Positions 48,001 through 59,631 of a stretch of 64,000 bases of DNA are shown here, piece by piece. Under the pieces are notes generated by a model that worked only from the letters and a program-made list of their open reading frames with translations, made no database searches and was not told the origin of the DNA. Origin of the DNA: Streptomyces harbinensis (GTDB lineage Bacteria; Actinomycetota; Actinomycetes; Streptomycetales; Streptomycetaceae). Each line of letters opens with the position of its first letter. Positions within the stretch are counted from its first letter, which is position 1. Made by a program: the position numbers and the translations under genes. Where the stretch lies: the NCBI RefSeq assembly GCF_900116145.1, contig NZ_FPAB01000002.1:748576-812575 (forward strand). The letters are read 5' to 3'.

Positions 48001-51000
48001 CGCCCGCTGGAACCGGCACGGTGAGCTGGAGTACCGCGGCCGGGCCGACGACCAGCTCAAGGTCCGCGGCTTCCGCGTCGAACCCGGCGAGGTCGAGTCC
48101 GTCCTGCGCGAGCACCCCGGCGTCCACCGGGCCGTGGCGATCACCCGCGAGGACCAGCCGGGCGACCAGCGGCTGGTGGCCTACGTGGTGCCCAGCGGCA
48201 CCGCCCTGCACACCGGGGAGAGCGGCCAGGTCGCCCAGTGGCAGGAGATCTACGAGTCCATGTACGGCGCCGCGCGCGCCGAGGAGTGGGGCGAGGACTT
48301 CACCGGCTGGAACTCCAGCTTCACCGGCGCCCCCATCCCGCTGCCCGAGATGGAGGAGTGGCGGACCGCCGCCGTCGCCCGCGTCCTGGCCCACCGGCCG
48401 CGGCGGGTCCTGGAGATCGGCGTCGGCTCCGGACTGCTGCTGTCCCGGATCGCGCCGGAGGTCGAGTCCTACTGGGCCACCGACTTCTCCGCCGCCGCGA
48501 TCGCCCACCTGCGCGGGCGACTGGCCAACACGGAACTGCGCTGCCGGCCGGCGGACGACACGACCGGACTGCCCGAAGGCTTCTTCGACACCGTCGTCCT
48601 CAACTCGGTCGTCCAGTACTTCCCGGACGCCGGCTACCTCTCCCGGGTGCTCCGCCGGGCCCTGACCCTGCTGGCCCCCGGCGGCCGGATCGTGGTCGGC
48701 GACGTTCGGCACGCAGGCACCGCCCGCGCCCTGCACACCGCCGTGCAGCGGCACCGGCGGCCCGGGCTGCGCCCGGCCGCCCTGCGGGCCGCCGTCGCCC
48801 AGGCCGAACTGGTCGAGAAGGAACTGCTGCTCGACCCGGAGTGGTTCCACCGCTGGGCGGCCGAGCACGGCGCCGCCGCCGACATCCGGCTCAAGGACGG
48901 CGCCGCGCACAACGAGCTGACCGCGCACCGCTACGAGGTGACGCTCCACACGGCGGTCGACGCCGCGCTCGACGTCTCGGCGCTGCCCGAGGTGACCGCG
49001 CTGGACGCGGTGGCCTCCGTCCCGGTGCGCGTCGCCGGGCTGCCCAACGCGCGCCTGACCGCCCAGGGAGTGGACCCGCGGGCCGTACGGGAGTGGGCCA
49101 CCGCACGCGGCTACCGCGCCGTGCTGGCCCCCGCCGCCGCGGACCCGTCCCGCTTCGACGCGATCCTGCTGCCCGCCGGGGACGCCCCCGTCCTCGGCGG
49201 CTACCGCCCGGCGGACACCGGCCGCCCCACGCACAACAACCCGGTGAGCCCGCAGCGCGTCGACACCCTCATGGCCGACCTGCGCGCACACGTACGGGAC
49301 CGGCTGCCCGACCACATGGTGCCGGCGGCCGTCGTGGCGATCGGCGAGATCCCGCTCAACACCAGCGGCAAGCTCGACCGCGGCGCCCTGCCCGCGCCCA
49401 GCTACGCCACCGGCGCGCAAGGGCGCGCCCCGCGCACGCCGCGCGAAGAGCTGCTGTGCGGGCTGTTCGCCGAAGTGCTCGGCCTGCCCCGGGTCGGCGT
49501 GGACGACTCGTTCTTCGGCCTGGGCGGGCACTCGCTGCTCGCCACCCGGCTCATCAGCCGCATCCGGGCCGTCCTCGGCATCGAACTGCCGATCCGGGCT
49601 CTGTTCGAGTCCCCGACGGTGGCCGGGCTCGACCGGCACCTGGGCCGGGCGGGCAGCGCCAGGACCGCGCTCACCGTACGGCCCCGGCCCGAGGTGCTGC
49701 CGCTGTCGTACGCCCAGCAACGCCTGTGGTTCCTGCACCGCATGGAAGGCCCGTCCGCCACCTACAACATGCCGCTGGCGCTGCGCGTCTCCGGCGAACT
49801 GGACCGCGAGGCGCTGCGGGCCGCGCTGAACGACGTGCTGGCGCGGCACGAATCGCTGCGCACGGTCTTCCCCGAACACGAGGGCGTACCGTCGCAGCAC
49901 GTGCTGCCACGGGCCGACATCCCCTGGGCGACCCGCCCGGTGGACGCGGACGGCCTCCAGGAGGCGCTGGCCGGCGCCGTCCGGCACCCGTTCGACCTGG
50001 CCCATGACCTGCCGGTGCGTGCGACGCTGTTCGTCCTCGGTGACGAGGAGGCGGTGCTGGTGGTGCTGATGCATCACATCGCGGGTGACGGCTGGTCGAT
50101 GGGTCCGCTGGCCCGGGATCTGGTCGCGGCCTACACCGCCCGGCGGGAGGGTGCCGCACCGGACTGGCAGCCGCTGCCGGTGCAGTACGCGGACTACACG
50201 CTGTGGCAGCGCGACCTGCTCGGCGACGGCGCCGACCGGGACAGCCTGTTCGCCCGGCAACTCGGCTACTGGCGCGAGCAACTGGCCGGCCTGCCCGAGG
50301 CGCTGCCGCTGCCGGCCGACCGGCCGCGCCCGCCCGTGGCGTCCTACCGGGGCTCCGCCACCTGGTTCGCGATCGACGCAGAGGTGCACCAGCGGGTGAC
50401 CGACCTCGCCCGCCGCTCCGGCGCGACGGTGTTCATGGTGCTGCAGGCGTCGCTGGCGGCGTTGTTCACCCGGCTGGGGGCGGGGACGGATATTCCGCTC
50501 GGTACGCCGATCGCGGGCCGGACGGATGAGGCGCTGGACGAGCTGGTCGGGTTCTTCGTCAACACGCTGGTGCTGCGGACCGATACGTCGGGGGATCCGA
50601 CCTTCGCCGAACTGGTGGAGCGGGTGCGGACGACGGATCTGGCGGCGTACGCGCACCAGGACGTGCCGTTCGAATACCTGGTGGAGGCGGTGAACCCGGT
50701 CCGCTCCACCGCGCACCACCCGCTGTTCCAGGTGATCCTGGCGCTCCAGAACGCGCCCGCGGCCGAGTTCTCCCTGCCGGGCCTGCGGCTCACCCCGGAA
50801 TCCGCCGGCACCAACGTGTCGCGGGTCGATCTGACCCTCAACCTCGCCGAGCAGCACACCACCGCCGGTGACCCCGACGGCCTCACCGGCTGGGTGGAGT
50901 TCGCCACCGACCTGTACGACCGGGCCACCGTGGACACCCTGCTCGGCCGCTGGACGGCCCTGCTGGCCGAACTGGTCGCCGACCCGCGGCGGACGATCGG

Positions 51001-54000
51001 CTCGGTCGAGACGGTGACCGGCGAGGAACGGGCCCGGCTGCTGGACCGGCTGCCCGGCACGGTTCCCGGCGTGACCGTGCCCGGCCTGTTCGCCCGCCAG
51101 GACCCGGCGGCCGTCGCCCTCGACGGCGAGGAGCGGATGACCTACGGGGAACTGGACGCGCGGTCCAACCGGCTGGCGCACTGGCTCGTCGCACACGGCG
51201 TGCGCCCCGAGTCGCGGGTGGCGCTGCTGCTGCCGCGTTCGGTGGACTATGTGGTGGCGGTGCTCGCGGTGCTGAAGGCCGGCGGGGTGTACGTGCCGAT
51301 CGACCCGGAGTACCCGGAGCGGCGGCGCGCACAACTGCTCGCGGACGCCCGGCCCGTGCTGGTACTCGACGCGATCCCGGACACCGGCGACGCGGCAGGG
51401 GAGACCCTGGACCGCTCCTCGGCGAGGGGCGGCGCGTACGCGATGTACACCTCGGGTTCGACGGGGACGCCCAAGGGCGTGCTGGTGACCCATGCCGACA
51501 TCGTCGGCCTCGCCCAGGACGGCTGTTGGTCCGAAGGGCATGAGCGGGTGCTGTTCCACTCCCCGCAGGTGTTCGACGCGTCCACGTACGAGGTGTGGGT
51601 GCCGTTGCTCCGTGGCGGGACGGTGGTTCTCGCTCCCGAGGGCCGGCTGGACACGGACGCTCTCGCCCGGGCCGTGGTCGAGCAGCGGATCACGGGACTG
51701 TGGCTGACGGCGGGTCTGTTCTCCGTCATGGCGGAGCACCACGCCGAGGCGTTCGCCGGAGTACGGCAGCTGTGGGCCGGTGGTGACGTTGTCTCCCCGC
51801 AGGCGGTGCGGCGGGTCCGGGAGACGCATCCGGGTATCACGGTCGTCAACGGCTACGGCCCGACCGAGACGACGACGTTCGCCGCCCGGTACTCCGTCAC
51901 CGGGGACCTGGGCGCGGTGGTGCCGATCGGTGCGGCGATGGACGCCATGCGGCTGTACGTGCTCGATCAGCGGCTGCGGCTCGTCCCGCCGGGGGTGACC
52001 GGTGAGCTGTACATCGCGGGTACGGGTGTGGCCCGGGGCTATCTCGATCAGCCGGCGCTCACCGCTGAACGGTTCGTCGCCGACCCGTATGTCACCGGGG
52101 AGCGGATGTACCGCACCGGCGACCTGGTGCGCCACAACACCAACGGCGACCTGGAGTTCCTGGGCCGCGCCGACGACCAGGTCAAGATCCGCGGCTTCCG
52201 GATCGAGCCCGCCGAGGTCGAAGCGGTCCTGCGTGGCCACCCGGGCGTCACCCAGGCCGTCGTCCTGGCGCGCGGGGACCGCCTCGTCGCCTACGTCGTC
52301 GGCGAGACCACCGGGCTGCGCGCCCATGCCGCCGAACGACTGGCCGCCCACCTGGTGCCCTCCGTCATCGTCCCGGTCGAGGCGATCCCGCTGACCGCCA
52401 ACGGCAAGGTCGACCGCGCCGCCCTGCCCGACCCCGCCGCCCCCACCGGCGGCCGGGCCCCGCGCACCCCGCAGGAAGAGGTGCTGTGCGGGCTGTTCGC
52501 CGAGGTCCTCGGCCTGCCCGCGGTCGGGGTCGACGCGTCGTTCTTCGACCTCGGCGGCCACTCGCTCCTCGCCACCCGGCTCATCAGCCGTATCCGGGCG
52601 GTGCTGGACGTGGAGCTGCCGATCCGCGCCCTCTTCGAAACCCCGACCGTGGCCGACCTGGCCGCCCGTCTGGACGAGACCGGCCGGGCCCGCAGCGGCC
52701 TGACGGTGCGGGAACGGCCCGAGGTGCTGCCGCTGTCGTTCGCCCAGCAGCGCCTGTGGTTCCTGCACAAGCTCGAAGGCCCCTCCGCCACCTACAACAT
52801 CCCGCTCGCGCTGCGCCTGACCGGCGCACTCGACCAGCAGGCGCTGCGCGCCGCACTGGACGACGTGATCGCCCGGCACGAGTCCCTGCGCACCGTCTTC
52901 CCGGAGGTGGACGGCCGGCCCAGCCAGCTCGTCCTGCCCGCCGCGGAGGCCGGGATCGGCTGGGAGACCCGGCACGTTCCGGCGGAGGAACTGGACGCGG
53001 TACTCACCGAGACCGCCCGGCACTCCTTCGACCTCGCCCACGACATACCGGTGCGGGCCTGGCTCTTCACCACCGGCGGCGAGGAGTCGACCCTGCTGGT
53101 GCTGATGCACCACATCGCCGGTGACGGCTGGTCGATGGGCCCGCTCGCCGCCGACCTCACCCTGGCCTACACCGCGCGCCGCGCCGGCCGCGCTCCGGAG
53201 TGGCCCGCCCTCCCCGTGCAGTACGCGGACTACACGCTGTGGCAGCGCGAGGTGCTCGGCGACCACACCGACGGCGACAGTGTGTTCGCCGGCCAGGTGG
53301 GCTACTGGCGGGATCACCTTGCCGGACTGCCCGAAACCCTGCCCCTGCCCACCGACCGGCCCCGCCCGGCGACCGCCACCCACGCCGGCGGCTACGCCTG
53401 GTTCCGGGTGGACGCGGACCTGCACCGGGACCTGACCGCGCTGGCGCATTCCTCGGGCACCACCATGTTCATGGTGCTCCAGGCAGCGATGGCCGCCTTG
53501 TTCACCCGGCTCGGCGCGGGCGAGGACATCCCCCTCGGGTTCTCCATCGCCGGCCGCACGGACGAGGCCCTGGACCGGCTCGTCGGGTTCTTCACCAACA
53601 CGCTGGTGCTGCGCACCGACACCTCCGGTGATCCCGCCTTCACCGAACTGCTGGCGAGGGTACGGGAATCCGGTCTGGCCGCGTACGCGCACCAGGACGT
53701 GCCGTTCGAGCATCTGGTGGAGGTGCTCAACCCGCACCGGACCACGGCCCACCATCCGCTGTTCCAGGTGATCTTCAACCTCCAGAACGCGCCGGACGCC
53801 GACTTCTCGCTGCCCGGACTGCGCGCCACCGCCGTCCCCGTCGGCACCGGGGTCTCCCGGGTGGATCTCTCGGTCAACCTGGTGGAACACCACGGCGGGG
53901 ACGGAACCCCGGGCGGGATGGCCGGCCTGGTCGAGTACGCCACCGATCTGTTCGACCAGGACACGGTGGAACGCCTGATGGCCCGCTGGGTGCGGTACCT

Positions 54001-57000
54001 GAGGGCCCTGGCCGATCACCCCGGCGCCCCCATCGGCCGGCCCGACCTGCTGGAGGCGGCAGAACGCGACCGGGTCCTCGGCTCCTGGAACAGCACCGGC
54101 ACCGAGGTGCCGCCCGCCGGTATCGTCGAACTGTTCGAAGCCGTCGACCCGGGTGCGCAGGCGCTCGCCGCCGGCGCCGAGCGGATGACCTACGGCGAGC
54201 TCGGCGCCCGGGCCAACCGGCTGGCGCACTGGCTCATCGCGCACGGAGCACGGCCGGAGACCCGGGTCGCCCTGCTGCTGCCGCGCTCGGTGGACCTGGT
54301 GGTCGCCGTCCTGGCGGTCCTCAAGACCGGGGCGGCGTACGTCCCGATCGACCCGTCCTATCCCGCGGCCCGGCGGGAGTACATGCTCGCCGACGCCGAC
54401 CCGGTGCTCGTCCTGGACGCGCTGCCGGACACCGGGGACCGCTCCCCGGCGAGCCCCGGTATCCGGGTACCGGTCGACTCGGCCGCGTACGTCATCTACA
54501 CCTCCGGCTCCACCGGCACCCCCAAGGGCGTCGTGGTCAGCCACGCCGGCATCGCCGCCCTCGTCGCCACCCAGACCGAACGGCTCGGCCTCACCGCGGA
54601 CAGTCGGGTGCTCCAGTTCGCCTCGCCGAGCTTCGACGCCTCGGTGTGGGAGCTGGTGATGGCGCTGTGCACCGGGGCCACGCTGGTCGTCGCACCCGAG
54701 GACCGGCTCGTCGACACGGCGCTGGCCGGCGCCCTGCGCTCCGGCCGGGTCAGCCACCTCACGCTGCCCCCGTCCGTCCTGGCCACCCTGCCCCCGGAGG
54801 ACCTGCCCGACCTGCGCACCCTCGTGGTCGCGGGTGAGGCATGCCCGCCGCACCTGGCCGAACAGTGGCGCACCGGCCGTACCATGATCAACGCCTACGG
54901 ACCCACCGAGACGACCGTCTGCGTCAGTACCAGCGACCCGCTGACGGGCGACCTGCCCATCGGCCGCCCCATCCACCACACCCGCGTGTATGTGCTGGAC
55001 AGGAATCTGCTCCCGGTACCGCCCGGCGTGACCGGCGAACTGTACGCGGCGGGCAGTGGACTCGCCCGCGGCTACCACCGGCGGCCCGGCCTGACCGCCA
55101 CCCGGTTCCTGCCCGACCCGTTCGGGCCGCCCGGCAGCCGCATGTACCGCACGGGCGACCTGGCCCGCTGGCGCGCCGACGGCCAGCTGGACTACCTCGG
55201 CCGCGCCGACGACCAGGTCAAGCTCAACGGGTTCCGCGTCGAACCCGGCGAGGTCGAGGCGGTGCTCGCCCGGCACCCGGACATCACCGGCTGCGCCGTC
55301 GTCGTGCGCACCGACACACCCGGCGAGCCCCGCCTGGTCGCCTACGTGGTCGGAGCCGCCACCGCCACCCCGGCGGTGCTGCTCGACCATCTGCGCGAAC
55401 ACCTGCCCGAACACCTCGTGCCCGCGGCCGTGGTGCGGATGGACGCGCTGCCGCTCACCGGCAACGGCAAACTCGACCGGGCCGCCCTCCCCGCCCCGCA
55501 GCACAGCGCCGGGGGACGCGCGCCGCGCACCGCGCACGAGGAGGTGCTGTGCGGGCTGTTCGCCGAAGTGCTCGGGGTGGCCGGCGTCGGCGTGGACGAG
55601 TCGTTCTTCGACCTGGGCGGCCACTCGCTGCTCGCCACCCGGCTGATCAGCCGGGTGCGCAAGGTGCTGGACGTCGAGTTCCCGGTGAGCCTGCTGTTCG
55701 AGGAGCCCACCGTGGCCGGACTCGCCCGCCGGCTCACCGCCCCGGGTACCGGCGACACGGCGCGCACCGCTGTCCAGCCGCGTCCCCGGCCCGCGGAACT
55801 GCCGTTGTCGTTCGCCCAGCAGCGCCTGTGGTTCCTGCACAAACTGGAAGGCCCCTCACCCACGTACAACGTGCCCCTCGCCCTGCGGCTGCACGGCACC
55901 GTCGACCCCGACGCCCTGCGTCAGGCCCTGACCGACGTACTGGGGCGGCACGAAGCGCTGCGCACCCTGCTCGCCGACGTGGACGGCAGCCCCCGCCAGG
56001 TGATCCTGCCGGCGAAGGACCTGCCGCTGCGCTGGGACGTCGTGGCCACCGATGAGGAGGAACTGCCGGACCTGCTCGCCGGGGCCGCCCGGTACGCATT
56101 CGATCTCGGGACCGAACTCCCGGTACGCGGCTGGCTGTTCACCCTGAGCCCGCAGGAGTGCGTGGTCGTGGTGCTGATGCATCACATCGCGGGCGACGGC
56201 TGGTCGATGGGCCCCCTGGCGCGCGACCTGACCACGGCCTACGCCGCGCGCCGGGCGGGGGAGGCACCGGCCTGGGCCGCGTTGCCGGTGCAGTACGCGG
56301 ACTACACGCTGTGGCAGCGGGAACTGCTCGGCGACGACGCCGACCCCGGCAGCCTCTTCAGCCGGCAGCTCGACTACTGGACCGGGCAGCTCGCCGGCCT
56401 GCCGGACCGGACCGGGCTGCCGGCCGACCGGCCCCGGCCCGCGGTGGTGTCGTACGAGGGCGCGGCCACCTGGTTCCAGCTGGACGCCGATCTGCACCGC
56501 CGGGTGGTGCGCTTCGCGCAGCGGTCCGGTGCGACGGTGTTCATGGTGCTGCAGGCATCGCTGGCGGCGTTGTTCACCCGGCTGGGCGCGGGGACGGACA
56601 TTCCGCTGGGCTCGCCGATCGCGGGCCGGACGGATGAGGCGCTGGACGAGTTGGTCGGGTTCTTCGTCAACACCCTGGTGCTGCGGACGGACACCTCCGG
56701 CGATCCGAGCTTCGCCGAACTGGTGGAGCGGGTGCGGACGACGGATCTGGCGGCGTACGCGCACCAGGACGTGCCGTTCGAATACCTGGTGGAGGTGCTC
56801 AACCCGCGCCGCTCCAGCGCTCACCACCCGCTGTTCCAGACCATGTTCACCTTGCAGAACGCGCCGGGCGGCGAGGTCGAGTTGCCCGGGGTACGGACCA
56901 GTGCCGTACCGGTGGTGACGAACGTCTCCCGGGTGGACATGTCGATCAACGTGGGGGAGCAGCGCGACGCGGACGGTACCTGCCTGGGCATGGCCGGGAT

Positions 57001-59629
57001 GGTCGAGTTCTCCACGCACCTGTTCGACCGGTCGACCGTCGACACCGCGATGGCCCGCTGGGTGCGGCTGCTCGACGCCGTACTGGCGGATCCGCGGCGG
57101 CCCATCGGCGCGGCCGACCTGCTCACGGAGGAGGAACGGGCCGCACTGCTCCCGCGCCCCGGCCTGACGGTCGGGCGGACGGTGCCGGAGGTGTTCGCGG
57201 CGCAGGATCCGGCGGCTCTCGCCCTCGACGGCGAGGTGCGGCTGACGTACGGGGAGCTGGGAGCGCGGTCGGATCGGCTGGCGTCCTGGCTGATCGGTCA
57301 GGGGGTGCGGCCGGAGTCGCGGGTCGCGCTGCTCCTGCCCAGGTCGGCCGATTTCGTGGTGGCGGCGCTGGCGGTACTGAAGGCCGGTGGGGTCTATGTG
57401 CCGGTCGATCCCGGGTATCCGCTGGAGCGGCGCGAGACGCTGCTGGCCGACGCCCAGCCGGTGCTGGTGCTGGACGGCGAGCTGCCCGAGGACGGCGGGC
57501 CGGTCACCGACCTGCCGGTGGTGCGGCCGGACAGCGGCGCGTACGTGATGTACACCTCGGGTTCGACCGGGACGCCGAAGGGCGTGCTGGTGACCCACGC
57601 CGACATCGTGGCGCTCACCGAGGACGCGTGCTTCGCCGAGGGGCATGAGCGGGTGCTGTTCCACTCGCCGCAGGTGTTCGACGCCTCGACGTACGAGGTG
57701 TGGGTGCCGTTGCTGCGCGGTGGCACCGTGGTGGTGGCGCCCCAGCGGCCGGACACCGAGGAACTGGCGCGGACCATCGCGGAAGAGCGGATCACCGGTC
57801 TGTGGCTGACGGCGGGTCTGTTCTCGGTCATGGCGGAGCATCATGCCGAGGCACTGGCCGGGGTGCGGCAGGTGTGGGCCGGTGGTGATGTGGTGTCGCC
57901 GCAGGCGGTGCGGCGGGTCCGGGAGGCGCACCCGGGCCTCACCGTGGTCAACGGCTACGGCCCGACCGAGACGACGACGTTCGCCGCTCGCCACCCCGTC
58001 ACCGGGGACATGGGCGCGGTGGTGCCGATCGGTGCGGCGATGGACGCCATGCGGCTCTATGTGCTGGACGAGAGGCTGCGGTTGGTCCCGCCGGGGGTGA
58101 CCGGCGAGCTGTACATCGCGGGAACGGGTGTGGCCCGGGGCTATCTCGATCAGCCGGCGCTCACCGCCGAACGGTTCGTCGCGGACCCGTACATGCCGGG
58201 GGAGCGGATGTACCGCAGCGGCGACCTGGTGCGCCGCAACGCCGACGGCGATCTGGAGTTCCTGGGCCGCGCCGACGATCAGGTGAAACTGCGCGGCTTC
58301 CGGATCGAGCCCGCTGAGGTCGAAGCGGTCCTCCGCGGCCATCCGGGTATCACCCAGGCCGTCGTCCTGGCGCGCGGTGACCGTCTCGTCGCCTACGTCG
58401 TCGGTGAGACGGAGGGCGTGCGGGAGGCGCTGGCCCAGCGGCTGCCGGACTATCTGGTGCCTTCGGCCGTTGTTCCGGTCGAGGCGATCCCGCTGACCGC
58501 CAACGGCAAGGTCGACCGCGCCGCCCTGCCCGACCCCGCCGCTCCCACCGGCGGCCGGGCCCCGCGCACCCCGCAGGAAGAGGCGCTGTGCGAGGTGTTC
58601 GCGGAAGTCCTGGGGGTGCACCGGGTCGGGATCGACGAGTCGTTCTTCGACCTCGGCGGCCACTCGCTCCTCGCCACCCGGCTCATCAACCGTATCCGGG
58701 CCGTCCTGGGCGTGGAGCTGCCGATCCGCGCCCTGTTCCAGTCACCCACCGTGGCGGGCCTGGCCGGCCAGCTGCGGCTGGATGTCCAGGAGGACACGCT
58801 CGGGGTCCTTCTCCCGCTGCGGCCCCACGGCACCAGGCCACCGTTGTTCTGCGTCCACCCGGCGGGTGGTCTGAGCTGGCCGTACGGTGCCCTGCTCCAG
58901 CACCTGGACCCGGACGTCCCGTTGTACGGGCTCCAGGCGAGGGGGCTGGCGGGCGATGAGGAGCCGGCCGCTTCGGTCGCGGACATGGTGGAGGACTATC
59001 TGGCGCAGCTGCGTGCGGTCCAGCCGCACGGCCCGTACCACCTGCTGGGCTGGTCCTTCGGCGCGGTGGTGGCCCACGCGCTGGCCGAGCGCCTTCAGGA
59101 GCTCGGGGAGCGCACGGATCTGCTGGTGGTCATCGACGCGGTGCCGGCGAAGCCGCTGCCCGAGGAGGCCAGGGAGCAGATCGCGGCCCTGGAGATGTCC
59201 AAGGTGTACCTCGGGATGCTGGAGGCGTTCCACATCGACACCGACGGCATCGACGAAGCCGGCCTCACGCACGAGGAGTTCCTCCGCATCCTGTCGGCGG
59301 AGAACACCGCGTTCGCCACCATGGACGAGGGCATCGCCGAGGCGGCGATGCGGATTCTGCAGAACAACGTCGCCATCGGCGCCCTGCACCGGCACGGACG
59401 GGTCGCCACGGATCTGCTGATCTTCACCGCGACGGACAACGGTGAGTACGTGATCGACCCGGAGGTCTGGTCCCCGTACATCGAGGGCCGGATTCTCCAC
59501 CACCGCGTCACGTCCTCGCACCACGCCCTGATGCAGCCGGAGTCCCTGCGCCAGCTGGGGCCCGCGCTGGCCGCGGAACTCCGCAGCCACCACATCCACC
59601 ACATCCACTCCACCCACCGAGAGGACTGA
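18179..59629 (+). CDS. Giant 12-module nonribosomal peptide synthetase, predicted ohmyungsamycin/ecumicin-type
   Basis: One uninterrupted gene of 13,816 codons (about 1.5 MDa). ATG 18179 is chosen because GGGGG (18169-18173) precedes it and the A domain begins soon after; an in-frame ATG at 18071 has no ribosome site. Layout: A-MT-T, then eleven C-A-(MT)-T modules (MT in 4, 6, 8, 9) and a type I thioesterase. All 11 C domains keep HHIxxDG; no epimerase, cyclase or starter C domain exists, so an all-L chain with a free N-methyl amine end is expected. Binding-pocket residues predict Val-type at 1, 2, 5, 7, 8, 10 and 12, Thr at 3 and 4, and Phe at 11; positions 6 and 9 are unclear. This pattern equals ohmyungsamycin as I recall it (NMeLeu at 6, NMe-methoxyTrp at 9, beta-hydroxyPhe at 11). 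Leu71 is a TTA codon. The 3' end contains the MbtH ribosome site. Confidence 0.93.
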   Translation: MAASFASGFALSARTVTEFFAASVARNPAAVAVVSGETELTYAELAERSDRLAGRLRQHGVRPESRVAVLLPRSVDYVVAVLAVVRAGGVYVPVDPEYPPERRRYLLADARPVVVLDALPATEDRPEPPPAGGHPLGAAYIMYTSGSTGTPKGVEVTHADIVALTQDPCFAQGHERVLLHSPQVFDASTYELWVPLLRGGTVVVAPPGRLDTERLARTVAEHGVTALWLTAGLFSVMAEHHAEALAGVRQVWTGGDVVSPQAVRRVREAHPDLTVVNGYGPTETTTFAARHPVTGEVGAVVPIGAAMDAMRLHVLDTELRPVPPGTTGELYIAGTGVARGYLDRPALTAERFVADPYMPGERMYRSGDLVRRNADGDLEFLGRADDQLKLNGFRVEPGEVEAVLRDHPGVRDAVVVAREDRPGERRLVGYVVPAPTEGEAAEQLGEWHAVYESMYAESAPEAWDEDFTGWNSSYTGDPIPLPEMRAWRDAAVDTVLAGQPRRVLELGVGSGLLLARIAPRVDSYWGTDLSGTGIRRLRERIGGHPWADRVALRAQPADDLTGLPEGYFDTIVLNSVIAYFPHAGYLRDVLRGALALLAPGGRLIVGDVRNLATLRAFRAGVRAARYPGESPERARAAVEHAVRMEKELLLDPEWFHRFQEDEPDVTSVDIRLKRGAAHNELTRHRYEVVLHRGGAPADPQTRPELPVLPELRWGRDVHTVADAVERAPARFTGLPNARLESETRLTPPGTAAPAAAVDPEELARHAEQHGLTALLTPSGETPDAFDAVLLPGQAETPAVFRPGHGTRPLANDPSTARHSGALVPALRDHLRDRLPAHLVPSALVVLETIPLTANGKTDRRALPAPGRPTGTPLVPPSTPTETALCELYAEVLGISEVGVHDDFFELGGHSLLATRLASRVRATLGAELPVRTVFDAPTVAALAGRLAGGRTRTALTARPRPGLLPLSYAQRRLWFLHRLEGPSPTYNIPLVLSLSGPLDHTALRTALDDVVGRHEALRTVFAETDGVPHQVLREDPAVDLTPHDTTPDDLPDRLAAAARHGFRLDRDLPVRAWLFRTAPTEHTLLLLVHHIAGDGWSLTPLAADLMTAYTARRAGSPPAWTPLPVQYADYTLWQRDLLDDSLLTEQLDYWRRQLDGLPAELGLPTDRPRPATPSYRGAWLPLALDADLRQQVTELAQRTGTTAFMVLQASLAALFTRLGAGTDIPLGTPIAGRTDEALDELVGFFVNTLVLRTDTSGDPSFTELLARVRETSLAAYAHQDVPFEHLVEVLNPERLPGRHPLFQVGFAVQNTPRQELSVPGLTVRTRLESMGTSRFDLFVNVVEGADGFEGFVEYAADLFDATTVRTLLARWQRLLRALLAHPGRPIGTAGILTAAERHALAGWETGAPTGPQPDLLALFTAQDPAATALIGGERISYGELNRRANRLGHRLIARGVRPEDLVAVVLPRSVEFVVTVLAVLKAGAGYLPLDPAHPEAHRTRLLTEARPALVVDGPVESAAQPDTDPGVTVPAHTAAYVMYTSGSTGTPKGVQVTRADIVALATDPIFAQGHERVLFHSPPAFDASTYELWVPLLHGGTVVIGPDARAGTDALAAAVRDHGITALWLTSGLFAVVAEHHPETFRGLRHLGTGGDIVSLQALRTARAADPDLTLLHAYGPTETTTFATLHPVTGEPTGTVPIGRPTAGMRARVLDERLRRVPPGVTGELYLSGAGVARGYLGRPGATAERFVADPDGPGRMYRTGDLVRWNADGDLEFRGRADQQVKLRGFRVEPGEVEATLRAHPAVTDCAVLVRDGRLVAYVTGDPTGVRAYAREQLPAHLVPAAVVAVPVIPLTANGKIDRRALPAPEQPAGGPGRAPRSQHEEVLCGLFAEVLGVPRVGVDDGFFDLGGHSLLATRLVSRIRAVLDVELPIRALFESPTVAGLAQHLAGAGQAHPPLVPVPRPEVLPLSYAQRRLWFLHRLEGPSATYNIPLALRLTGTLDKDALRAALHDVLARHEVLRTVLPETDGEPRQVILDADTVPLDWRTRPVARADLDAALAEAAGHGFDLATDISVRAWLFEIEDTESVLLLLLHHIAGDGWSLGPLTRDLIAAYARRRSGLAPDWAPLPVQYADYTLWQRQLLGADGDPDSLLTRQLDYWTDTLAGLPELVTLPTTHPRPARSAHRGDLTWFELDAETHRQVLDLAQRSGATVFMVLQASLAALFTRLGAGTDIPVGVPIAGRTDEALDELVGYFVNTLVLRTDTSGDPTFTELLGRVREASLAAYAHQHVPFEYLVEVLNPPRSAAHHPLFQVMFALQNTPESRFTLPGIQVEAEPVGTGTARVDLAINLTERPGAAGLTGMVEYSSELFDRADVDTLLARWARLVRALAGTPDRPISRAPLLTAAEHAHLLGTPAPVAAPGPLLIDLVPGEADTTAVSFGNRTLSYRELEVRANRLAHWLIEQGVRPESRVALVLPRSADLVVAVLAVLKAGGAYVPVDPEYPEERRAFVVADAAPVVVLTELPEVSGYPATPPGVRVPDTAAAYVIYTSGSTGVPKGVVVSHRNVVRLLERTQPWFEVDASDVWVLFHSIAFDFSVWELWGALTRGGRLVIAPYETTRSPERFAALLADEGVTVLNQTPSAFYQLIAAAPELPDRIRLVVFGGEALDAARVTHWLTNCRTAPPRLVNMYGITETTVHVTAQPLTAGMTGSPIGEAIPDLRLHLLDDRLNPVPPGVTGELYVAGAGVARGYLGRPGLTAERFVPDPFGAPGTRLYRTGDLARRTRDGGLEFRGRADSQIKVRGFRIEPGEIEAALRDHPDVEDAVVVVREDRPGDRRLVAYVVGATAGLRDHVARRMPAHQVPAAVVSLPEIPLTPNGKLDRRALPAPEYGGSGGLARTPQEDLLCGLFAEVLGLPRVGVDDSFFDLGGHSLLATRLSSRVRAVLGTELPIRTLFDAPTPAGLARRLVRDGQVRMALRPRTRPETLPLSFAQRRLWFLHQLEGPSATTYNMPLTLRLTGVLDETALRAALDDVVARHESLRTVFPAVHGEPVQRIRPAARIAWHTERVTPDALADSLASAARHRFDLAEEIPIRAGLFRLSDTEAVLLVLFHHIAGDGWSMAPFARDLVTAFTARREGAAPDWPHLPVQYADYTLWQRELLGTDDDPAGIFATQVDYWRRHLAGLPERLELPTARPRPPVASYRGATGHFTIPAELHAAVEALALRSGATVYMVLQASLAALFTRLGAGTDIPLGTPIAGRTDEALDELVGFFVNTLVLRTDTSGDPSFTELLARVRETSLAAYAHQDVPFEHLVEVLNPRRSAAHHPLFQVALALQNHGAGEFTLPGLTLRVETADVGTARFDLLLSLTEQRAEDGRPQGIGGHAEYATDIHTASTVKTLVARWLRLLAAVTADPDQPVGRADILTAEERDRVLVGKGSQPETGTTATLIERFHSRARRSPRAIAVDGLSYRELDARANQLAHWLIEQGVRPEARVALLLPRSADLVVAVVAVLKAGGAYVPVDPDYPEERRAFIVQDAAPAVVLTDLPEVSGYPATPPGVRVPDTAAAYVIYTSGSTGTPKGVVVSHRNVVRLLEQTQPWFEVDSSDVWVLFHSIAFDFSVWELWGALTRGGRLVIAPYETTRSPERFAALLADEGVTVLNQTPSALYQLIAAAPELAESVRLVILGGEAVDAARVADWLAGLGEHAPEVVNMYGITETTVHVTAQPLTAGMTGSPIGEAIPDLRLYLLDPDLRPVPPGVTGELYVAGPGVARGYLGRPGLTAERFVPDPFASTGERMYRTGDLASHTPDGGLEFRGRADSQIKVRGFRIEPGEIEAALRDHPGVGEAVVVAREDQPGDRRLVAYVVPAAGAEADADGQVQEWREIYESMYGSADSAPWGDDFTGWNSSFTGRPIPLPEMADWRDAAVERVMEHAPRRVLEIGVGSGLLMSRIAPRVESYWGTDLSSVAIERLRGRLPGVELRCRPADDFTGLPEGHFDTVVLNSVIQYFPDADYLARVLAGAYALLTPGGRIVVGDVRHHGLLRAFHTEVVQRQTPDATPSVQRAAVEHAVLREKELLLDPAWFTRWAEEHHAVADIRLKRGAPRNELTAYRYEVVLHREPTEVVSAAGLAETDAPAAPPVRVTGLGNARLGPGGTDPEAIHAWAAEHGYRAITTWSAADPQRFDAVILPPGDAVVTDAYRPAAAPGGLANTPVTSRQVGALVTGLRDYLADRMPAHLVPSAVVAIADIPLTVNGKLDHRALPAPDFAGTGRAPRTPQEEVLCGLFAEVLGVSRAGIDDSFFDLGGHSLLATRLISRIRSVMGVVLPIRALFETPTVAGLAPQLGSGTAPRDELARQERPEVLPLSHAQQRLWFLYQLEGASPTYNMPLALRLTGETDRAALRAALDDVIARHEALRTVFPSVDGDPRQVVLPTATAEWTIREVPEDELYPALHEAARHPFALDRDIPVRAFLFPVASGECVVLVLLHHIASDGWSIGPLVRDLLSAYTARSGGAAPDWQPLPVQYADYTLWQQRRLGVDTDPDSVLTRQLGYWRAQLAGLPERITLPADRPRPAVPSYAGGLTWFELDEDLHRAVTALARQSGSTVFMVLQAAFAALCTRLGAGTDIPLGTPIAGRTDEALDELVGFFVNTLVLRTDTSGDPSFAELIERVRTTDLAAYAHQDVPFEYLVEELNPRRSSAHHPLFQVMFALQNAPEPDYRLPGVRVTGEPIGTGVSRVDLSVNLAERYADDGRPAGVLGWAEYATDLFDQATVDGLMARWLRFLTACVTAPDRPIGAADLLTEGEREALLDLKVLPTADRTVPEVFAAQDPAALALDGEERLTYGELDARSDRLASWLIGRGVRPESRVAVVLPRSVDYVIAVLAVLKAGGVYVPIDPEYPEHRRDLLLADAQPVVVLDGELPEGGGPVTGLPALRPDSGAYIMYTSGSTGTPKGVLVTHADIVSLTADPCWSEGHERVLFHSPQVFDASTYELWVPLLRGGTVVVAPQRPDTEQLARVIAEQRITGLWLTAGLFSVMAEHHPEAFAGVRQLWAGGDVVAPHAVHRIRTAHPDITVVNGYGPTETTTFAAHHPVTGEIGAAVPIGRPMHGTRLYVLDDRLRPVPPGVPGELYIAGAGLARGYLDQPARTAERFVADPYVPGERMYRTGDLVRHSTHRDLEFLGRADNQVKLRGFRVEPAEVESVLRGHPGVTQAVVLPRSGRLVAYVVGETDGVRDFLLQRLPDYLMPSVVVSVPEIPLTANGKLDRAALPDPLPVTTGQAPRTPREELLCGLFAEILGLPAVGVDESFFDLGGHSLLATRLISRIRSVLAVELPIRALFDTPTVAGLAARLTDTGPRRTAVTPRPRPDILPLSFAQQRLWFLHQLEGPSATYNMPLTLRLTGDLDRRALHDALADVVTRHELLRTRYPEVDGRPRQQILTPEEAAVTWQTEHVTDLPAALTRAARHGFDLARELPVRAWLFDTAPDEAVIVLLLHHIAGDGWSMGPLARDLIAAYTARREGTAPDWAPLPVQYADYTLWQRDLLGDSTDRDSLFARQLAYWRQHLEGLPEVLALPTDRPRPQAASYRGDNTPFRLDADLHRAVVRLAHRSGTTVFMVLQAALAALFTRLGAGTDIPLGSGIAGRTDQALDDLVGLFVNTVVLRTDTSGDPTFTELLDRVREASLAAYTHQDVPFEYLVEELNPVRSTTHHPLFQVALALQNMPQTAWELPGLVVRPEFTGTGTSRFDLLFSLNEEQDADGLPAGLTGWVEFATDLFDRATVDGMVARWTGLLAAAAGDADRRISEFDLLTEGEADRVLRTWNTTEPVAPVPFGALPSGAGDAPALAHGDRTLTYAELTARANQLAHWFIARGVRPESRVALVLPRSADLIVAILGVLRAGAAYVPVDPAQPAERQAFLLTDTDPVLVLRELPALDGVPATDPAVHIHPDSAAYIIHTSGSTGTPKGVVVTHAGIAALADTLLERCAVTADARVLQLASPGFDASALELAMAWRAGAALVVPPAGPLAGDALHTVLRTERVTHALIPPSVLATVPREDLPDFRSLIVGAESCPPELAAAWSAGRRMVNAYGPTENTIAVSISAPVTGGTLPIGTPVRGTRVYVLDDALRPVPPGMPGELYAAGPGVARGYLGRPALTATRFLPDPFGPGRMYRTGDLARWTTGGVLEYLGRADDQVKVRGVRIEPGEVESVLREHPGVAGAVVTAREDRPGDRRLVAYVVPTADGESAAQVAEWRDIYERVYTGADAAEWGDEFTGWNSSFTGEPIPLPEMADWRDAAVERVMAHAPRHVLEIGVGSGLLMAKIAPRVESYWGTDLSPAAIERLRGRLPGVELRCQPADDTSGLPEGHFDTVVLNSVVQYFPDAGYLTRVLEQALTLLAPGGRIVVGDVRNAATLRLFHTAVHQHRMPDAPASVRRAAVEHAVLVEKELLLAPDWFHHWAAEHGAAADIRLKRGTAHNELTCHRYEVVLHTDPAATLRVEDVPVVPTMDDIRDLPARVTGLVNGRLGAGGTDPETVTALAAEQGLQAVLTWSAGDSTAFEAVFLPPDVTALSGVYRPAAHPGELATNPAASRQAGVLLTALRAYLADRLPEHLLPSSVLAIPAIPLLASGKVDRNALPAPTAPHTATGPGRPPRNPQEEMLCALFSEVLGIASTRVDDSFFDLGGHSLLATRLISRIRSVLGVELPIRVLFEEPTVAGLAARLHDADRARTALTVRERPEVLPLSFAQQRLWFLHKLDGPSATYNMPLALRLRGPLDPEALRTALDDVIARHEALRTVFPEVDGAPRQTVLPQAPAVRWAVRPTTEQELSAALAGVLSQTFDLAAEIPVRATLFVLGDEEAVLVVLMHHIAGDGWSMGPLARDLVTAYTARREGTAPQWQPLPVQYADYTLWQRDLLGDEHAGEGLFARQLGYWRDQLAELPELTVLPTDRPRPPVASHRGAVTTFALNAETYRRIADLAQQRGATVFMVLQASLAALFTRLGAGTDIPLGTPIAGRTDEALDELVGFFVNTLVLRTDTSGDPTFAELIERVRTTDLAAYAHQDVPFEYLVEAVNPVALQNAPLPAFDLPGIEVTGEPVELTVSRVDLTLNLAELPDGGVHGWAEYATDLFDRATVDTLLERWLRLIRDLLADPSRPISAAPLTTAAEREALLDLRALPATDRTVPEVFAAQDPAALAVDGEERLTYGELDARSDRLASWLMGQGVRPESRVAVVLPRSVDYVIAVLAVLKAGGVYVPIDPEYPEHRRDLLLADAQPVVVLDGELPEGGGPVTELPALRPDSGAYIMYTSGSTGTPKGVLTTHADIVGLAQDRCFAEGHERVLFHSPQVFDASTYELWASLLRGGTVVVAPPGRLDTDALARAVVEQRITGLWLTAGLFSVMAEHHAESLAGVRQLWAGGDVVSPQAVRRVRETNPGITVVNGYGPTETTTFAARHPITGEVGAVVPIGAAMDAKRLYVLDDRLRPVPPGVPGELYIAGTGVARGYLDQPALTAERFVADPFAPGQRMYRTGDLVRHNINGDLEFLGRADDQVKLRGFRIEPAEVEAVLRSHPGVTQAVVLLRSGRLVAYVVAERGADGLREALAQRLPDYLVPSAVVPVEAIPLTANGKVDRAALPDPDTAGTGRSPRTPQEEVLCGLFAEVLELPVVGVDASFFDLGGHSLLATRLISRIRSVLDVELPIRALFETPTAAGLAARLSRAGSARPALTVRERPEVLPLSFAQQRLWFLHKLEGPSATYNMPLALRLTGTVDREALRAALNDVVARHESLHTVFPERDGKPGQELRPELPVPWSTVEVTEDGLADALAGAARHPFDLAGELPVRAWLFVLDSGEHVLLVLMHHIAGDGWSMGPLARDLVAAYTARAAGTAPPWPALPVQYADYTLWQRDLLGDEHAPDSMFARQLDYWRGQLADLPEQLPLPTDRPRPQVASYRGELTFFTLSEDTHRRLAELARETGATVYMVLQAAIAALFTRLGAGTDIPLGSAIAGRTDEALDELVGFFVNTLVLRTDTSGDPTFAELIERVRTTDLAAYAHQDVPFEHLVEVLNPDRGAAHHPLFQVMFALQNTPPADFDLPGLAVRGQTAALGTSRFDLFFSLTERPERGGIDGFVEYATDLFDRSTVDTMVARWLRLLDAVLADPRRRISTAELLTGAERAALLPRPRPTLDRTVPEVFAAQDPAALALDGEERLTHGELDARSDRLASWLIGQGVRPESRVAVVLPRSVDYVVAVLAVLKAGGVYVPVDPGYPVERREMLLADAQPVLVLDGPVEVADEPVRPLPALRPDSGAYVMYTSGSTGTPKGVLVTHADIVALAQDGCWSEGHERVLFHSPQVFDASTYELWAPLLGGGTVVLAPEGRLDSEALARVMAEQRITGLWLTAGLFSVMAEHHAEAFAGVRQLWTGGDVVSPQAVRRVREAHPDLTVVNGYGPTETTTFAARHPVTGDVGAVVPIGSALDAMRLYVLDERLRLVPPGVTGELYIAGTGVARGYLDRPALTSERFVADPFAPGERMYRSGDLVRRNADGDLEFLGRADDQVKIRGFRIEPAEVEAVFREHPGVTDTVVVLREDRLVAYVVPGTTEGDTTEQVQEWQGIYESMYSGSTAADWDDDFTGWNSSFTGDPLPLPEMRAWRDAAVARVMEGSPRRVLEIGVGSGLLLSRIAPEVESYWATDFSAVVIDRLRGRLPNVELRHQSADDLTGLPEGHFDTIVLNSVVQYFPDAAYLSRVLTRARTLLTPGGRIVVGDVRNAATVRHLHTAVQRARHPHAGAAAVTAAVEHAVLVEKELLLDPEWFHRWAAEHGAAADIRLKRGTAHNELTCHRYEVVLHHDPDATLRLDDLPVVASVDAVHDLPARITGLRNGRLSSAGTDPETLAALAAEHGHQVALTWSPDDPTAFEAVLLPAGHGPVSGTYRPSGRTRGLATHPAGTRELGALIAALRGYAEARLPEHMVPSAVVALSRIPLTANGKLDRRALPTPDYAGVSTGRAPRTHHEEVLCGLFAEVLGVSRVGIDDGFFDLGGHSLLATRLVTRIRAVLDVELPIRALFESPTVAGLAQLLAGAGAGRPALVPVPRPEVLPLSFAQQRLWFLHKLEGLSPSYNMPLTLRLTGQVDRAALRAALQDVVTRHESLRTVFPETGGRPQQRVVPAAEAEVVWEHRHLDAEELPAALEAAARHGFDLSHEIPVRAWLFTTGPTESVVLVLMHHIAGDGWSMGPLGRDLLTAYTARRDGRAPSWAPLPVQYADYSLWQRAVLGSEDDPGSLFSRQVDYWRDRLEGLPDALTLPTDRPRPAITAYRGDLTELRLPAELHRAVAELARRTGTTVFMILQAAMSALLTRLGAGTDIPLGTGIAGRADDALNDLVGLFVNTVVLRTDTSGDPTFSELLAQVRENSLGAYAHQDVPFEHLVEVLNPRRSTAHHPLFQIALVLQNTDRAEFHLPELSVQAQLAGTGTARLDLLFLLIENFTQDGAPAGLAGSIEYSTELYDRDSVHTLVDRWIRLLSAVATRPELRLGEIDLLSAEEHASLSAAPAELTPAPRTWPDLFEEQAARTPSAVAVRGADGELTYAELNTRANHVAHWLIGQGVRPEHFVGLALPRSLDLVVAVVAVLKAGGAYVPLDPEYPAERLTHMLTDVAPPLVLTDRELRARLAPVLESSRTVVLEDLPDTASGDNPGIRPSLDHPAYVIFTSGSLGRPKGVIVPHRGVAGLTEAQRDRFAVGAGSRVLQFSSPSFDVSFAELSAALLLGATLVLPESRQLAGQELKETLDEQDITHLLVAPSILSTIPVHGGPLLPALETVVIGGESCPPDLLATWSAGRRVVNAYGPTECTVHVTTSAPLTGPGTPIGRPVAGTRVHVLDAYLRPVAPGVAGELYVSGPGVARGYLNQPAMTAQRFVADPHGPAGARMYRTGDLARWNRHGELEYRGRADDQLKVRGFRVEPGEVESVLREHPGVHRAVAITREDQPGDQRLVAYVVPSGTALHTGESGQVAQWQEIYESMYGAARAEEWGEDFTGWNSSFTGAPIPLPEMEEWRTAAVARVLAHRPRRVLEIGVGSGLLLSRIAPEVESYWATDFSAAAIAHLRGRLANTELRCRPADDTTGLPEGFFDTVVLNSVVQYFPDAGYLSRVLRRALTLLAPGGRIVVGDVRHAGTARALHTAVQRHRRPGLRPAALRAAVAQAELVEKELLLDPEWFHRWAAEHGAAADIRLKDGAAHNELTAHRYEVTLHTAVDAALDVSALPEVTALDAVASVPVRVAGLPNARLTAQGVDPRAVREWATARGYRAVLAPAAADPSRFDAILLPAGDAPVLGGYRPADTGRPTHNNPVSPQRVDTLMADLRAHVRDRLPDHMVPAAVVAIGEIPLNTSGKLDRGALPAPSYATGAQGRAPRTPREELLCGLFAEVLGLPRVGVDDSFFGLGGHSLLATRLISRIRAVLGIELPIRALFESPTVAGLDRHLGRAGSARTALTVRPRPEVLPLSYAQQRLWFLHRMEGPSATYNMPLALRVSGELDREALRAALNDVLARHESLRTVFPEHEGVPSQHVLPRADIPWATRPVDADGLQEALAGAVRHPFDLAHDLPVRATLFVLGDEEAVLVVLMHHIAGDGWSMGPLARDLVAAYTARREGAAPDWQPLPVQYADYTLWQRDLLGDGADRDSLFARQLGYWREQLAGLPEALPLPADRPRPPVASYRGSATWFAIDAEVHQRVTDLARRSGATVFMVLQASLAALFTRLGAGTDIPLGTPIAGRTDEALDELVGFFVNTLVLRTDTSGDPTFAELVERVRTTDLAAYAHQDVPFEYLVEAVNPVRSTAHHPLFQVILALQNAPAAEFSLPGLRLTPESAGTNVSRVDLTLNLAEQHTTAGDPDGLTGWVEFATDLYDRATVDTLLGRWTALLAELVADPRRTIGSVETVTGEERARLLDRLPGTVPGVTVPGLFARQDPAAVALDGEERMTYGELDARSNRLAHWLVAHGVRPESRVALLLPRSVDYVVAVLAVLKAGGVYVPIDPEYPERRRAQLLADARPVLVLDAIPDTGDAAGETLDRSSARGGAYAMYTSGSTGTPKGVLVTHADIVGLAQDGCWSEGHERVLFHSPQVFDASTYEVWVPLLRGGTVVLAPEGRLDTDALARAVVEQRITGLWLTAGLFSVMAEHHAEAFAGVRQLWAGGDVVSPQAVRRVRETHPGITVVNGYGPTETTTFAARYSVTGDLGAVVPIGAAMDAMRLYVLDQRLRLVPPGVTGELYIAGTGVARGYLDQPALTAERFVADPYVTGERMYRTGDLVRHNTNGDLEFLGRADDQVKIRGFRIEPAEVEAVLRGHPGVTQAVVLARGDRLVAYVVGETTGLRAHAAERLAAHLVPSVIVPVEAIPLTANGKVDRAALPDPAAPTGGRAPRTPQEEVLCGLFAEVLGLPAVGVDASFFDLGGHSLLATRLISRIRAVLDVELPIRALFETPTVADLAARLDETGRARSGLTVRERPEVLPLSFAQQRLWFLHKLEGPSATYNIPLALRLTGALDQQALRAALDDVIARHESLRTVFPEVDGRPSQLVLPAAEAGIGWETRHVPAEELDAVLTETARHSFDLAHDIPVRAWLFTTGGEESTLLVLMHHIAGDGWSMGPLAADLTLAYTARRAGRAPEWPALPVQYADYTLWQREVLGDHTDGDSVFAGQVGYWRDHLAGLPETLPLPTDRPRPATATHAGGYAWFRVDADLHRDLTALAHSSGTTMFMVLQAAMAALFTRLGAGEDIPLGFSIAGRTDEALDRLVGFFTNTLVLRTDTSGDPAFTELLARVRESGLAAYAHQDVPFEHLVEVLNPHRTTAHHPLFQVIFNLQNAPDADFSLPGLRATAVPVGTGVSRVDLSVNLVEHHGGDGTPGGMAGLVEYATDLFDQDTVERLMARWVRYLRALADHPGAPIGRPDLLEAAERDRVLGSWNSTGTEVPPAGIVELFEAVDPGAQALAAGAERMTYGELGARANRLAHWLIAHGARPETRVALLLPRSVDLVVAVLAVLKTGAAYVPIDPSYPAARREYMLADADPVLVLDALPDTGDRSPASPGIRVPVDSAAYVIYTSGSTGTPKGVVVSHAGIAALVATQTERLGLTADSRVLQFASPSFDASVWELVMALCTGATLVVAPEDRLVDTALAGALRSGRVSHLTLPPSVLATLPPEDLPDLRTLVVAGEACPPHLAEQWRTGRTMINAYGPTETTVCVSTSDPLTGDLPIGRPIHHTRVYVLDRNLLPVPPGVTGELYAAGSGLARGYHRRPGLTATRFLPDPFGPPGSRMYRTGDLARWRADGQLDYLGRADDQVKLNGFRVEPGEVEAVLARHPDITGCAVVVRTDTPGEPRLVAYVVGAATATPAVLLDHLREHLPEHLVPAAVVRMDALPLTGNGKLDRAALPAPQHSAGGRAPRTAHEEVLCGLFAEVLGVAGVGVDESFFDLGGHSLLATRLISRVRKVLDVEFPVSLLFEEPTVAGLARRLTAPGTGDTARTAVQPRPRPAELPLSFAQQRLWFLHKLEGPSPTYNVPLALRLHGTVDPDALRQALTDVLGRHEALRTLLADVDGSPRQVILPAKDLPLRWDVVATDEEELPDLLAGAARYAFDLGTELPVRGWLFTLSPQECVVVVLMHHIAGDGWSMGPLARDLTTAYAARRAGEAPAWAALPVQYADYTLWQRELLGDDADPGSLFSRQLDYWTGQLAGLPDRTGLPADRPRPAVVSYEGAATWFQLDADLHRRVVRFAQRSGATVFMVLQASLAALFTRLGAGTDIPLGSPIAGRTDEALDELVGFFVNTLVLRTDTSGDPSFAELVERVRTTDLAAYAHQDVPFEYLVEVLNPRRSSAHHPLFQTMFTLQNAPGGEVELPGVRTSAVPVVTNVSRVDMSINVGEQRDADGTCLGMAGMVEFSTHLFDRSTVDTAMARWVRLLDAVLADPRRPIGAADLLTEEERAALLPRPGLTVGRTVPEVFAAQDPAALALDGEVRLTYGELGARSDRLASWLIGQGVRPESRVALLLPRSADFVVAALAVLKAGGVYVPVDPGYPLERRETLLADAQPVLVLDGELPEDGGPVTDLPVVRPDSGAYVMYTSGSTGTPKGVLVTHADIVALTEDACFAEGHERVLFHSPQVFDASTYEVWVPLLRGGTVVVAPQRPDTEELARTIAEERITGLWLTAGLFSVMAEHHAEALAGVRQVWAGGDVVSPQAVRRVREAHPGLTVVNGYGPTETTTFAARHPVTGDMGAVVPIGAAMDAMRLYVLDERLRLVPPGVTGELYIAGTGVARGYLDQPALTAERFVADPYMPGERMYRSGDLVRRNADGDLEFLGRADDQVKLRGFRIEPAEVEAVLRGHPGITQAVVLARGDRLVAYVVGETEGVREALAQRLPDYLVPSAVVPVEAIPLTANGKVDRAALPDPAAPTGGRAPRTPQEEALCEVFAEVLGVHRVGIDESFFDLGGHSLLATRLINRIRAVLGVELPIRALFQSPTVAGLAGQLRLDVQEDTLGVLLPLRPHGTRPPLFCVHPAGGLSWPYGALLQHLDPDVPLYGLQARGLAGDEEPAASVADMVEDYLAQLRAVQPHGPYHLLGWSFGAVVAHALAERLQELGERTDLLVVIDAVPAKPLPEEAREQIAALEMSKVYLGMLEAFHIDTDGIDEAGLTHEEFLRILSAENTAFATMDEGIAEAAMRILQNNVAIGALHRHGRVATDLLIFTATDNGEYVIDPEVWSPYIEGRILHHRVTSSHHALMQPESLRQLGPALAAELRSHHIHHIHSTHRED
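21044..24043 (+). other. NRPS module 2: C-A-T (Val-like)
   Basis: Residues 956-1955. C domain with HHIAGDGWS near 21444. The A pocket reads DAYWGGATFK: Trp and Gly at two positions of the other Val-type domains become Gly and Ala, so a slightly larger aliphatic residue may fit. No methyltransferase. T serine at residue 1912. Confidence 0.78.
24044..27109 (+). other. NRPS module 3: C-A-T (Thr)
   Basis: Residues 1956-2977. A pocket DFWNVGMVHK, one change from the canonical Thr code DFWNIGMVHK. In ohmyungsamycin-type peptides the hydroxyl of this Thr is the likely site of ring closure by the thioesterase (inference from recalled structures). Confidence 0.85.
27110..31240 (+). other. NRPS module 4: C-A-MT-T (N-methyl-Thr)
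   Basis: Residues 2978-4354. A pocket DFWNIGMVHK is the exact Thr code. The N-methyltransferase (about 29830-30551) has [12 protein letters not shown]. Its A domain is very similar to that of module 3 over most of its length, indicating a duplication. Confidence 0.87.
31241..34267 (+). other. NRPS module 5: C-A-T (Val)
   Basis: Residues 4355-5363. The C active site reads HHIASDGWS, keeping the essential second His and Asp. A pocket DAYWWGGTFK as in module 1. No methyltransferase. Confidence 0.8.
34268..38383 (+). other. NRPS module 6: C-A-MT-T (N-methylated hydrophobic residue, perhaps Leu)
   Basis: Residues 5364-6735. A pocket DALLIGAIAK does not match a code I know with confidence; it is hydrophobic, and the position corresponds to N-methyl-Leu in ohmyungsamycin. 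A methyltransferase (about 36952-37669) with [12 protein letters not shown] is present. A10 reads [11 protein letters not shown], with the catalytic Lys kept. Confidence 0.7.
38384..41365 (+). other. NRPS module 7: C-A-T (Val), C domain with internal deletion
   Basis: Residues 6736-7729. A pocket DAYWWGGTFK. The C domain keeps HHIAGDGWS but lacks 13 residues after EAVNPV, including the HHPLFQV segment found in all other C domains here (breakpoint 39427/39428, reading frame kept). It joins the residues of modules 6 and 7. Confidence 0.8.
39149..39427 (+). repeat. Near-identical C-domain tract, copy in module 7
   Basis: 279 bp that differ from 50423-50701 by only a handful of bases. The tract ends exactly at the 39-bp deletion of module 7. 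Related, slightly less similar copies occur near 21807, 27889, 32030 and 56540. Confidence 0.85.
41366..45454 (+). other. NRPS module 8: C-A-MT-T (N-methyl-Val)
   Basis: Residues 7730-9092. A pocket DAYWWGGTFK; methyltransferase about 44032-44750 with [13 protein letters not shown] domain [10 protein letters not shown] near 45308. Confidence 0.82.
45455..49657 (+). other. NRPS module 9: C-A-MT-T (N-methylated, possibly Trp-derived residue)
   Basis: Residues 9093-10493. A pocket DVALVGAVHK is unusual. The A3 phosphate-binding motif reads [11 protein letters not shown], with Leu in place of the usual Thr. The methyltransferase (about 48236-48950) is intact. By position this would add N-methyl-4-methoxyTrp in ohmyungsamycin. 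The T motif is [10 protein letters not shown]. Confidence 0.68.
49658..52687 (+). other. NRPS module 10: C-A-T (Val)
   Basis: Residues 10494-11503. A pocket DAYWWGGTFK, no methyltransferase. Its C domain shares a nearly identical 279-bp tract with module 7. Confidence 0.8.
50423..50701 (+). repeat. Near-identical C-domain tract, copy in module 10
   Basis: Partner of 39149-39427. Here the sequence continues normally into the HHPLFQV segment. Codons in the tract (TTG, GGG, GAT, GCG) differ from the C-ending codons on either side. Confidence 0.85.
52688..55765 (+). other. NRPS module 11: C-A-T (Phe)
   Basis: Residues 11504-12529. A pocket DAWTVAAVCK, one change from the tyrocidine Phe code DAWTIAAVCK. 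In ohmyungsamycin and ecumicin this position is beta-hydroxy-Phe, which needs a P450 not found in the window. Confidence 0.82.
55766..58783 (+). other. NRPS module 12: C-A-T (Val, C-terminal residue)
   Basis: Residues 12530-13535. A pocket DAYWWGGTFK; T domain [10 protein letters not shown] near 58646 leads straight into the thioesterase. Confidence 0.8.
58784..59629 (+). other. NRPS terminal thioesterase domain
   Basis: Residues 13536-13816. Begins at [10 protein letters not shown]; the nucleophile Ser13626 is in GWSFGA, an acid is offered by VVIDAVP, and the histidine by the [12 protein letters not shown] region. It probably releases the chain as a macrolactone. The last 17 residues ([14 protein letters not shown] region) are strikingly His-rich. 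Confidence 0.88.
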
Positions 59630-59631
59630 CC

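Noticed and set aside
45407..55840. Very long open frame of more than 3,400 codons on the minus strand, antisense to the synthetase
   Set aside because: It is low-complexity (Gly/Val/Arg/Gln-rich), has no domains or ribosome site, and mirrors the codon bias of the real gene. Similar antisense frames cover the whole synthetase.
21800..57000. Recurring near-identical blocks as a CRISPR or tandem-repeat array
   Set aside because: The repeats are about 3-4 kb apart, in frame, and are the conserved cores of C and A domains.
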